This document shows, piece by piece, positions 55,539-64,000 of a stretch of DNA of 64,000 nucleotides. How positions within the stretch are numbered: position 1 is the first letter of the stretch; each line of letters opens with the position of its first letter. Position numbers and translations under genes: made by a program. A model generated the notes under the pieces. That model worked only from the letters and a program-made list of their open reading frames with translations. It ran no database searches and was not told the DNA's origin. The DNA comes from Ophiosphaerella korrae (lineage: Eukaryota > Ascomycota > Dothideomycetes > Pleosporales > Phaeosphaeriaceae): the NCBI GenBank assembly GCA_028456385.1, contig JALNQF010000090.1, positions 1-64,000 of the forward strand. Reading direction: 5' to 3'.

Positions 55539-57206
55539 ATGAAATTCAAAGATAGATTATTACGGCGACCACTTCTTGTCAAAAACTTATCACGCAACGA
55601 CTTGACATTGCCTACATTCGATTTCGAAAGTGATGATAGATCACTTGTCAGCACCGAGCGGCTCTTCAGGCAGTGGCAAGACGAAGAACACCAATATGAA
55701 CCTAGGCTCCATAAAATAGAGGATGTCCCCAAAGAGGAACAAGAAATCATCGAATGTAAATCTCGAGCGCAAAGCTAGGTCTGACAACGATGTTTACCTT
55801 TATCTCTCCCCTCTCATCGACAATGGTCACACTAGCACTGCCAGTCATCGCTCAAGATTTCAACATACCGGCTGGCTTTATGCGCCAATTAGTCATGACT
55901 ATATCCCTACTCGGGTACGCCCAAGGGCCCTTCGTCCTAGCCCCACTATCAGAGATATACGGCAGAGTTACCATTTTGCAATATTCGAACCTGATCTACC
56001 TCATATTTGATATAGTATGTGGGTTTGCACAGACACAGAATCAGATGCTGGCTTTCCGGTTCCTTAGTGGCTTAGGTGGAGCAGCACCCTAAGCAGTAGG
56101 TTATCTCTCTACTTTGAAAGGTCCGTGGTTGATGTCGTTCAGCTATGCAACGGTGTCTTAGCCGACACATGGCGCAAGGAGGAGCGAGGCAAAGGCCAGG
56201 CAATATACGGAATGTTGACCTGGATCGCGCCCTGCATGGCTCCCATCTGCGGCGCGTATATCTTTCAAGGTGTTAGTTGGCGCTGGATATTCTTCGCAAC
56301 ATCCATCTTCACCGTGTTCGTGCAGGTTACAGCTGTGCTCTTCCTTGCCGAAACGTTCGCGCCCACTATCTTAGCAAAGAAGGCAAAGGTGATACGCAAG
56401 GCAACCAAAGACTTGCGACCAGATGTTTTCGTGCGCACGCAATATGAGACGGGTGATCGCTTCAGCGAGACCTTGTGGAAGAGATTGATTTTGCCGTTCA
56501 TCATGATGTTTACACACCCTGCGACACAAGCGCCTTCGATCTATCGCGCGTATCTTTACGGTGTCATGTATCTCATGCTCTCAACTTTTCCCATGGTCTT
56601 CGAAGAAGTTTACCGCATGTCTGTTGGTATTGCATCGCTCAACTACCTCTCGCTGTCTCGGTTTCATGATCGGGCTGCAGATATCGCATCCACTTATGGA
56701 TGGCGTTAGTGATTCCCTATTTATGTCTCTGCTTCATCGCTGACACAATACAGTTATACTCTCGCATGAAAACGTATTACAAACTTGAAGAAGGGCTTCC
56801 TGAGTTTCGTGTACCACCTATGCTCATCGCTAGCATACTTTGTCCGATCGGCCTTTTCATCTACGGCTGGTCAGCACACTACAAAGCGCATTGGATTGCA
56901 CCGAACATTGGTAGTGTTATCATTGCCATCGGCTTGATCATAGGCTATCAGTGCGGTCAGGCATATACGACGGATGCATATGAGGCAAAGTACGCAGCGT
57001 CTGCTGCTTCAGTGGGCGCTTTCATGCGTACGATGATGAGCTTTAGCTTCCCGCTCTTTGCGCCAAAAATATATGAGATGATGGGTTTAGGGTGGGGAAA
57101 TAGCTTGTTAGCTTTCTTGATTTGGTTTTCGGCGCTCATAAGCCCAGTGCTGTTGTGGTTTTATGGGCCAAAATTGAGGGCAATAAGCACCAGGGGGTTG
57201 CTATAG
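55539..57206 (+). pseudogene. Broken MFS multidrug/polyamine-type transporter (DHA1-like)
   Basis: Blocks in order: an N-terminal cytosolic segment (MKFKDRLLRRPLLVKNLSRN); FTFISPLSSTMVTLALPVIAQDF, the first transmembrane helix; the MFS motif region PLSEIYGR; a helix with FRFLSGLGGAAP; then VLADTWRKEERGKGQAIYGM, PICGAYIFQGVSWRWIF, and in the last part GLPEFRVPPMLIASIL, GWSAHYKAHW, YTTDAYEAKYAASAAS and a final helix. This fits fungal DHA1 transporters. Damage: the usual DGPDDPxNPxNW block before helix 1 is missing and the frame changes near 55760; an in-frame TAA at 56090-56092 stands where Gln is expected; and near 56660 the frame changes again (NYLSL, then GFMIGLQISHP in another frame). Intron-like ends are seen near 56099 and 56703-56754. 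Sequencing error could explain a frameshift but not all lesions. Confidence 0.8.
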
Positions 57207-57781
57207 CGCTCGTGCTGCTATGCGTTCCCAACACGTGTGCCGGACTGATGGGCGGGAACGATCTACGATTGACTGACGCATTTAGCGAGGCGTTCGGTGG
57301 TATGCGCGCGTGTGCAGAGATGAAAGTCGCGTGTTTCTTCACAAGTCTACCTAGGGAGTCAGGTAACAACAACCTGTAATGACTGATGTGGGCCAGGAGT
57401 CAGGCTGAGATCGGCCAACAAAAAAAAAAACACACACACCTTTGATCTAACCAGCACGTGCTTCCCATGCAAATGCACTAGTTCAGGAAGTTTATGTTCG
57501 AAATCTCACACCATCCCCACAAGATATGTCGGCCCAATTGCCAGCTGAGGCGCAATATAAAGCAATGAAAAGGGTCGCGTAGCCGTCACTAAAATGCTCG
57601 GCTTGATGACCGGCTGTTACTTCGGGAAGAGATCTTGGTGCTCTCCCGCAACAGCTTACTCTGTTAGATTTAGTTGCGGATGTCTAGACCTCGGTTCTAC
57701 GGTAGATATATAACTGTTCTTGTTTCCCGTTCTTCCTACACTATTCACATCTGACTCCGCCGTGGTGTCAATGTCAACATC
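57207..57781. other. Intergenic, 5' flank of FAD monooxygenase
   Basis: Contains an A run at 57420-57431 followed by a short CA repeat. The downstream 80 bases carry the promoter element of the next gene. No gene. Confidence 0.5.
57706..57712 (+). promoter_or_regulatory. TATA-like element of the FAD monooxygenase gene
   Basis: TATATAA lies about 70 bases before the start codon at 57782 and is followed by a pyrimidine-rich stretch. Position is suitable for a core promoter. Confidence 0.5.
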
Positions 57782-59140
57782 ATGCCCTTTATCGAACATC
57801 AGCCTAGGATTCTTATTGCAGGCGCCGGTATCGGGGGTCTGTGCACCGCCCTTGCACTCCATGCATCAGGCCTCACCAACATTTCGATCTTCGAAGCAAG
57901 CTCCACACTGACAACCCTTGGCGTTGGTATTAATGTGCAACCCTCCGCTGTCCTAATCCTGCGAAATTTGGGATTGTTGGAAGCGCTGGACAAGACCGCG
58001 ATCAGAACTCAGGAGTTGAACTTCTACAACAGACATGGCGATAGCATATTGAGCGAGAAACGAGGAGTAAAGGCAGGTTATGAAGTGCCCCAATTCAGCA
58101 TCCATCGTGGCGAGTTTCAGATGCTGCTTTTGAGCGCGGTAAAAGAGAGATTGGGCGATTCAGTTCTGCATTTGAACCACGCTTTAGCCGGCTTCGAGCA
58201 AACCGAGAAGGACATTACAGCGAACTTCTCGAGGCGACGAGATGGTGCAGAAGCAGCAGTTTCGAGTGTCGTAGGCGACGTCTTGATTGCTGCTGACGGC
58301 ATTAATTCAACTGCACGACGCATTCTATATCCTAATGAGGGCCCACCAAAATTCTCCGGGCGCATGCTATGGCGCGGATGTATCGAGCGCGATGCATACC
58401 TGACCGGTGCAAGCATGGTTTGGGCAGGCCATGCTGACCAAAAGTTCATCGCGTATCCCATCTCCCAACGCTCAGCAGACAAGGGCAAATCATTGGTGAA
58501 TTGGATCGCTGAGCTCCGGATACGCGGCAAAGATGACAAGGATCTTACACCGCCCAAGACAGACTGGACCAAAGCCGTGAACAAAGACGTTTTCGCCGGT
58601 CCATTTGAGAGCTGGCGATGCGGTGGCCTAGAAATGAAAGATCTGATCAACAGCACGGAAAAGGTCTTTGAATTCCCAATGTCAGATCGCGATCCAGTGG
58701 AGCAGTGGTCATTTGGTCGCCTCACTCTTCTCGGCGATGCAGCGCACGCCATGTATCCCATTGGGTCGAATGGTGCCTCGCAAGCTATTATTGACGCGGA
58801 AACACTGGCGAAGCATCTCTCATCGGCTAGTTCGTCGCCCACTGCCATTCAGAAAGCCTTGAAAGCATACGAGCTTGATCGTCTTCCACCCACTGCTAAA
58901 ATTGTCATGGCAAATCGTGCTAATGGACCAGACCACGTATTGCAGCTTGCTGAAGAGAGAGCACCGGATGGATTCAGTAATGTGTATGATATTATTCCCC
59001 AGGAAGAACTCGAGGATATTGGTAGGGTGTATAAGAAGGTCGCAGGTTTTGAGATGGAGAGTGTAAATTATAAAGCCAAAGAGACAGCTGGAGAGAGTGA
59101 GATGAAGGGGCTACGAAGCCCGAAGGAATGGGTTGTGTAG
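57782..59140 (+). CDS. Group-A FAD-dependent monooxygenase (salicylate-hydroxylase/PhzS-like)
   Basis: Single exon, 452 residues, no breaks. Residues 9-20 (RILIAGAGIGGL) form the beta-strand and GxGxxG of the FAD Rossmann fold, with the acidic strand end at FEAS (37-40). The DG motif is at 171-179 (ADGINSTAR), binding FAD and NADPH pyrophosphate. The second FAD-ribityl motif GD is at 314-327 (LTLLGDAAHAMYPI), followed by GSNGASQAIIDAE, as in the family. In known relatives the reduced flavin reacts with oxygen and hydroxylates an aromatic ring or a heteroaromatic such as phenazine or nicotinate; the substrate here cannot be assigned. No membrane helix is seen. It borders the decayed island with a BVMO, kinase and MFS transporter but is itself intact, so it may have a different selective history. 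Confidence 0.92.
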   Translation: MPFIEHQPRILIAGAGIGGLCTALALHASGLTNISIFEASSTLTTLGVGINVQPSAVLILRNLGLLEALDKTAIRTQELNFYNRHGDSILSEKRGVKAGYEVPQFSIHRGEFQMLLLSAVKERLGDSVLHLNHALAGFEQTEKDITANFSRRRDGAEAAVSSVVGDVLIAADGINSTARRILYPNEGPPKFSGRMLWRGCIERDAYLTGASMVWAGHADQKFIAYPISQRSADKGKSLVNWIAELRIRGKDDKDLTPPKTDWTKAVNKDVFAGPFESWRCGGLEMKDLINSTEKVFEFPMSDRDPVEQWSFGRLTLLGDAAHAMYPIGSNGASQAIIDAETLAKHLSSASSSPTAIQKALKAYELDRLPPTAKIVMANRANGPDHVLQLAEERAPDGFSNVYDIIPQEELEDIGRVYKKVAGFEMESVNYKAKETAGESEMKGLRSPKEWVV

Positions 59141-59577
59141 TGTGGACTTGAGTGCCCTCTGGGGTATTTCGTTAGCTATGAGAATTTCTGGTAATGGACG
59201 AATTCAGAAAAATATGGGAACGGGACAGGTCTCGCAAGTCTCGTAGCAATCTCTTTTAAAGAGTTCGGACATTCCACGCAACAAGTAACATTTTTGATTA
59301 CAAGACTTTATTAACAATTTGATATTTCCTCTGAAACCATACCCTAATAGGATATAACGAATAAACAATAGGGATGCATCCCCTAACGTTATAAAAATGA
59401 ATTAGAGATTAAACATATGCTAGCATTACTGAGACGCAGGTCTAACACCCTTCTTGTACTGCATAGCAACAGTTAAAATCACCTATTCTTGAACACATCC
59501 GTTCACTGCTTTGTCCAATCTTACCAAAATTCAAATTTGAATAGTAATATCTTGATCGATACTTGAACTAGGCTGAC
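59141..59577. other. AT-rich convergent intergenic region
   Basis: AT-rich, no coding signal. Holds the 3' flanks of the FAD monooxygenase and CCCH genes. Confidence 0.5.
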
Positions 59578-61497
59578 TTACGCATACTCTGGATTATCAT
59601 CCCTGTCGTACCTAACATATTTAACCTTATCCATGCCGTGAGTAGCACGGAGATGGCAACTATCTGGATAGGGGCAAGTGCCATAATCACGCTCAAGAGC
59701 GCATTGATGACCCAAATCTAGAAAGAATTAGCGTTGGTTTGGGTGAGTATGAATATCTTGAATGTCCTTCCATGGATTGTGCAGGTAGGTATTGACAAAC
59801 ACTACATATGCAGGGCATGATTAGGCTATGGTGATACTTACAACAGTCGATGTTCTGACAATATCTGTTCTTACAGGCTAGACTACGCGTCTTATACCGT
59901 AGAGCATTTAACTCGCCTGGTGTCAATTTCGGTTCATGCTGAAACTGGCAAAATTTGCCGTTCTCGCAGTGGTTACCAAGGTGCCTGATATCTATCAGTA
60001 GGTGAGAAGCTTGAGGTTACTTAAGCTGATTTACGTACCAGTGGTTGCACATCTTTTTGCCTGTGCGTTTCATACGCTCCTCAAGTGAGGCCGCAGCACC
60101 AGCATCACGTGGTAAAAGGGGTTCATCTAGCCTTTGTTCCTCTTTGTTGTAATAGGCATACTTTGTCTTTTTGTTTGTTTTTGAGGCGGGCGCGATAGAT
60201 ATGGTGCCATTGGCTCCAGGTTTACCAACAGTGGCTATTAGTGGGTTAGCAGATGATAGAAGCTAGAAAATCTACCTCAAGCAACTTTAAATCACTTCAA
60301 GTAGTTTTGAGCACGTGACTTTAAATGACCAAATCTCCACAAAGAAGATCAGAAACACTCAAGGCCCATAGGGCGTATACACATACCCCAAGTAGAACTT
60401 CCATTAGGCTCAGTAGGTGGCCCAGTCACAGACAAGGGAGGAGTGCTGGGTGCAGGACTAGCAACCATGGGCCTTGGAGATGGGTTTGTAGATGACCGAA
60501 CGAGAGCTGGAGACGGCACTGGGGGCGTTGCACTCACAGCTGGCATGGTCATACTCGTAGTTGGCACAGTCACAAGTGGGGAGAAATCTGGCAGTGGTTC
60601 AGACTTGAAAACATCCTGAAAGCGAGCACGCTTAAAGTGCAACAAGTCCGCAAAACCCCTGAAAGCTGGTGTGGTCTCCAGAAGCGTGATACGTGCTGCC
60701 TTCGCTTCGGTGTGCTTGAACTGTTCGAGGTTGACAAGATAACCCGCATCATGACAACCTGCGAAGATAATGTGGCGACAGGTCGGGTTAGCGCTGAATG
60801 TACGAAGCATTTCTAATCGGATACTGTTAGCAAACATGCTCGTTGAGGCCAGACCAACATACCTTTAATTTTATGGTCGGCTTTTTCCTTGCCTTGGCCG
60901 ACGTCAATAATACTAAACAAAGGTTGATTGGCATTGAAGCGTTGGGCAAACACCCGAAGTTCTGAGGGCGTACGAAGAAGCCCAACGTGCGCTAGCTTTA
61001 CGGCGAGCTTATCAAGGCTAAGGTATAGCTGGACCATAACAGGCCAATTCCCAGAGTTAGAATGAAGGGATGCAACATGCTGGCGAATGGCATCATGGAG
61101 TTTGGATGCCGCTTCAGAGCCACCATCACCGCCAGCGGCCTGAAGTAATGTATCTTGAAAGATGGCTCCATCACCATCGATTACTGCTAGAACAAATGAA
61201 CTGGTTTCGAGCTGGCGCTCATGCTCGAGCACTTCTTGTTTGTTCTCATCTACAGCCTTCTGATAATTACGTCTAATATCTCTTTCTGATAAATAGTCGT
61301 TCGCTAGATTTGCATGTTCTTCTGATAAATTCCTGAAACTTTCGATGAGATCCTAACTCTCTCTCATCAGTACATGTGGCTCAATGGCGATTATTTGAAC
61401 ACGCGACAAGGGGACGTACGCTAACCAGACGTTCTCTAGCTTCATCAGAGGCTCGGAAACTTTCAAGTTGCTTAGAATAGCTGTCAAGGTTAGCCAT
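59578..61497 (-). CDS. CCCH zinc-finger protein with conserved N-terminal domain (DUF7923-like), six exons
   Basis: Six exons, 61497-61420, 61352-60863, 60812-60387, 60234-60039, 59984-59842 and 59717-59578, join without a break to 490 residues; all introns have GT-AG ends and the phase is kept at each junction. The N-terminal about 110 residues are helical (MANLDSYSKQLESFR and NLSEEHANLANDYLSERD). Residues about 80-240 form a folded domain (SSFVLAVIDGDGAIFQDTLL, HVGLLRTPSELRVFAQRFN, CRHIIFAGCHDAGYLVNLEQF) of the type called DUF7923 in fungal CCCH proteins; a low-complexity Ser/Pro/Thr linker follows. Near the C-terminus are zinc-binding segments: KKMCNHW-HLGNHCENGKFCQFQHE across a junction, ACKNRYCQNIDC, and CALERDYGTCPYPDSCHLRATH. 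CCCH fingers usually bind RNA; the target is unknown. Exon lengths sum to exactly 491 codons including stop. Confidence 0.88.
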
Positions 61498-62467
61498 AAT
61501 GACAAAACCTCTTATAAAGAGTGTTGAAAAGCCAAATGCAGCTTATGAGAGATGCTTTGGAGGGGTGAGAGGATGGGGTTGGAGCTGAGGCAGCAGCTAG
61601 GCTAGGTAATAATATTAGCGTGGAGAGAAGGGGCCCGAGCGCAGGTAGGCTGACCAAACTGGGAGGGATGGGCTGAAATCAGTCACAATTCGGTTTCAGT
61701 CAGGGGTTCTGCAGAATAATGCACGTTTTCCTGAGATGTGGGGTTGACGAAGCTGAAAGGGGGAATACGGCGCAAAAGTTGCGTCTATATTGGGGACTGA
61801 TGGTTATGTGCCTGTGCAACAGCAAACATAGAATGCCGTACAGTCGCAGGGCTATGGTTTCAAACGATAATGCGTCAACTCGGAAAGTAGTACAGGTGAG
61901 CGTGTCGCGCAGTTCTGTTGGGTGGGTCAAGGCTAGCACATCGCACGGAAGGCGAAGAACCGATAAAGTTTTGACTGGAAGGCAGTCCAGATTGCCGAGA
62001 GTGTTCGATTTCTTCAGGGGAAGTAGTTTCTTTTAGGCAGTGCATGACGAAGGTTTGTGTCCTGGATCCTGTGTTCTGATCCTGTTTCCAGTTCAGTGAA
62101 GAAAAAGGAAGACGTTCTATATATATTTACATTCATTGACGACTACTATCCCCGACCTGTAACAGCATTCATGGTTATTTGGTAGTGAATGTTATGCAAA
62201 AGTGTAAACTAAGACCAGAAGTGGCAGGTTCACATTCCAGACTTGCTATCCACGCGGTACCCTACCAAGTACTCTTCACCCCACAGTTGCGCCGTCTGGT
62301 AATGGTAACTAAGCAGCGACTAGGGCATTTTAGGGCCGATTATGCTCTACCTACATAAGCGATTGAATGCTCAGTGGCTCTGGCCGCACTCTTCCCACCC
62401 CAACTAGCGTACGCCAGCTCTTCAACTACAGCATTCCACCTCGAGCTTTGCACGAGCGTCTACCACT
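61498..62467. other. Divergent intergenic region
   Basis: Separates CCCH protein (minus) and GST (plus). The open frames at 61700-62036 show no motif. Confidence 0.5.
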
Positions 62468-63319
62468 ATGTCTTCCACCAAGAAAGTTCGCACCCACCCA
62501 CCTTACGAGCTCTTATACTGGCCCGTGATCCCAGGGCGCGGCGAATTCATCCGTCTCGCCTTCGAAGCTGCTGGTGTATCCTACAAAGATGTTGCGAACG
62601 AGGTCGAGGACGGTAGGTCAAGTCTGCAGAATAAAGGTGTCTGCAAACGCTGACAACTGCCATTTGTAGGCGTGGGCGTCGTTGTCTCACTTACATCTCC
62701 AACCTCGACTGGTGATTCAGACTCCAATCCCCCGGTCTTTGCCCCACCTGCGCTCCGCATTCCTGGTGAGGGCAAGGATGGCAAAACACTACTTTTATAC
62801 CAAACACCAACCATCCTGGCATACCTCGGCGATAGGTTGGGCCTCACAGGCGATGACGAAATCGACAAAGCCTGGATCCTGTCGCATACCCTCACCATTC
62901 TTGATCTTAATAATGAAGCGCACGACACCCATCATCCGACTGGATCAAGATTATATTATGAAGATCAGAAAGAGGAGGCATTGAAGAAAGCAAAAGACTT
63001 TAGGGAAGCGAGAATTCCCAAGTTCTTAGACTACTTTGAAAGAGTTTTGAAAGGCAACGAAAAGGAGGGAGGGGGCCGGCATTTAGTGGGAGCGGGGCTA
63101 AGCTATGCAGATACAACCCTATGGCATGTATTAAGTGGTTTACAGTTCGCGTTCCCAAAGGAATTGGAGGCTACCAGGAAGGATTACCCGCTGTTATTCA
63201 AGACCTTCTATCCTGACTTGCAAGAGCAGAGCTGGCTGAAGGGATATCTTGCAAGCGACCGGAGGAAGCCGTTTGGGGAAGGGATCTTCAGGTATTACCC
63301 CGAGCTTGACAGACAGTAG
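62468..63319 (+). CDS. Glutathione S-transferase-like protein
   Basis: Two exons, 62468-62612 and 62670-63319, join to 264 residues; the 57-bp intron has a GTAGGT donor and TTTGTAG acceptor. The first exon carries the thioredoxin-fold start HPPYELLYWPVIPGRGEFIRLAFEAAG, with the Tyr near the GSH-binding site, and the second exon YQTPTILAYLGDRLGL, the position of the GSH-contacting helix. The C-terminal all-alpha domain includes IPKFLDYFERVLKG and LVGAGLSYADTTLWHVLSGL. This combination is that of fungal GST-like proteins. Known members conjugate glutathione to electrophiles or act as peroxidases; its substrate is unknown. An insertion between the thioredoxin strands (SPTSTGDSDSNPPVFAPP) is longer than usual. 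The downstream gene converges on it with a gap of 176 bases. Confidence 0.88.
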
Positions 63320-63495
63320 CTAAGGCCATCACGAATTGTAGGTGTGCAATCTCGTCACAGAGTAAAAGTCAATTGCAGTGGTATCTTGTGGTGCCCATAA
63401 CAGGCTCATGTCATCTCATTCCATTTTTGATGCCGATACATGATGCATATCCGAAGCCGAACTCCTGAACCATGTGTGACCCAACCAACAAACGT

Positions 63496-63997
63496 CTAGT
63501 AGTCGGTAGCAGCGCTCTGGGGGAACTCGAAGTTGACGCCCTTGCCAGTGAGGCGCTTGTAAACCTCGGTGTAGGTGTCGAGCCTGTAGTCAACACCGCC
63601 ACGCTCCTTCTCGTCAAGAACAACCTTAAGGACCTTACTACCGTCCTCGCGGGTACGGAGGCGCTTGCCCACGATCTCAACAGGGTAAACGAGGTCGGTA
63701 AGGATAGCATCGTGGACAGCAGTGAGGGTTCGCGAGCGTGGGCGCTTCTGAGTCTGCGAGGAACGCGAGCGGTTGGAGCGCTTGGGGCGGGGAAGGATGC
63801 GACGGGAAGCAACGATCAGGACGTGGCGATCAGAGAACTTCTTCTCAAGCTCACGGGTGAGACTAATGTCCATCAGCGCTTGTTCTCTGCAGCTATTTGA
63901 GCAATTGTACGTACCGTTGCTGGGCCTTGTGCCAGTTCTGAAGAATGGGGACCGGGACGAAGATGACAATCGCCTTGCGACCGTGGCCAACCTCGAT
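63496..63997 (-). CDS. RPS7: 40S ribosomal protein eS7, 3' part (5' exons beyond right edge)
   Basis: Exons 63997-63915 and 63862-63496 join (intron 63914-63863, 52 bp) to give [57 protein letters not shown] and the family C-terminus ending [12 protein letters not shown]. This is the conserved eS7 fold with basic loop ([21 protein letters not shown]). At the right edge bases 63998-64000 read TAG on the minus strand, which is the acceptor of an upstream intron, so the gene's first exons lie outside the window. eS7 is a structural component of the small ribosomal subunit. Reading the stretch 63911-63870 through as coding would give an extension with no family match, which supports the intron. 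Confidence 0.95.
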
Positions 63998-64000
63998 CTA

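Noticed and set aside
58117..58848. 243-codon minus-strand open frame opposite the FAD monooxygenase
   Set aside because: Shadow of a well-supported coding exon.
63472..63900. 142-codon plus-strand frame opposite eS7
   Set aside because: Mirror of the highly codon-biased ribosomal protein exon.

Overview
The window is nuclear DNA of a filamentous ascomycete, most likely a Dothideomycete of the Pleosporales type. This rests on short GT-AG introns (mostly 47-80 bp, several with CTAAC/CTGAC branch sites), intergenic stretches with pyrimidine-rich promoters, typical fungal families (Bys1-like and CAP-like secreted proteins, DUF3176, a STAND-type N-terminal domain joined to a G-alpha-like domain), and AT-rich stretches with genes broken by stops of the kind repeat-induced point mutation (RIP) leaves. 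The species call is inference. No virus, plasmid, CRISPR array, rRNA or tRNA was found. Exons were joined by hand from splice sites and reading frame, and many genes span several open frames.

Layout. 1-16 kb is a housekeeping block: the 5' part of a Trm9-like tRNA methyltransferase (minus), a DEDD 3'-5' exonuclease (minus), the CAAX protease Rce1 (minus), a serine-rich protein with two C-terminal membrane segments (plus), eIF6 (plus), the splicing factor ESS2/Bis1 (plus), and convergent with it a 1046-residue nuclear-type coiled-coil/proline-rich protein, possibly Sds3-like (minus). 16.2-21.3 kb is gene-poor. 21-36 kb holds a four-helix membrane protein (minus), RAD23 (plus), a decayed STAND/G-alpha-like gene (plus), and a divergent pair sharing about 300 bp: the BAR-PH-GRAM-VASt sterol-transfer protein Sip3/Lam (minus) and the ribosome-biogenesis factor KRI1 (plus). 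37-43.4 kb carries three predicted secreted or surface proteins: a GPI-anchor-like repeat protein, a Bys1-like protein and a CAP/PR-1-like protein.

43.4-57.2 kb is an AT-rich decayed island. It contains broken genes for a Baeyer-Villiger monooxygenase, an unidentified coiled-coil protein, a DUF3176 membrane protein, a glycerate 2-kinase and an MFS transporter. In its midst is one gene that reads cleanly over three exons: a GlcG/HbpS-family protein with an unusual charged helical tail. 57.8-64 kb returns to intact genes: a group-A FAD monooxygenase, a six-exon CCCH zinc-finger protein, a glutathione-S-transferase-like protein, and the 3' part of ribosomal protein eS7, which runs off the right edge at a splice acceptor.

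The housekeeping genes concern tRNA modification, splicing, translation and ribosome assembly, protein turnover, prenyl-protein processing and lipid transfer, with no sign of being co-operonic. The island looks like the remnant of an oxidative catabolic or secondary-metabolite locus (monooxygenases, kinase, transporter). I did not find a clearly new biological system. The most unusual objects are the G-alpha-like gene lacking nucleotide-binding motifs and the intact GlcG-like gene inside the decayed island.
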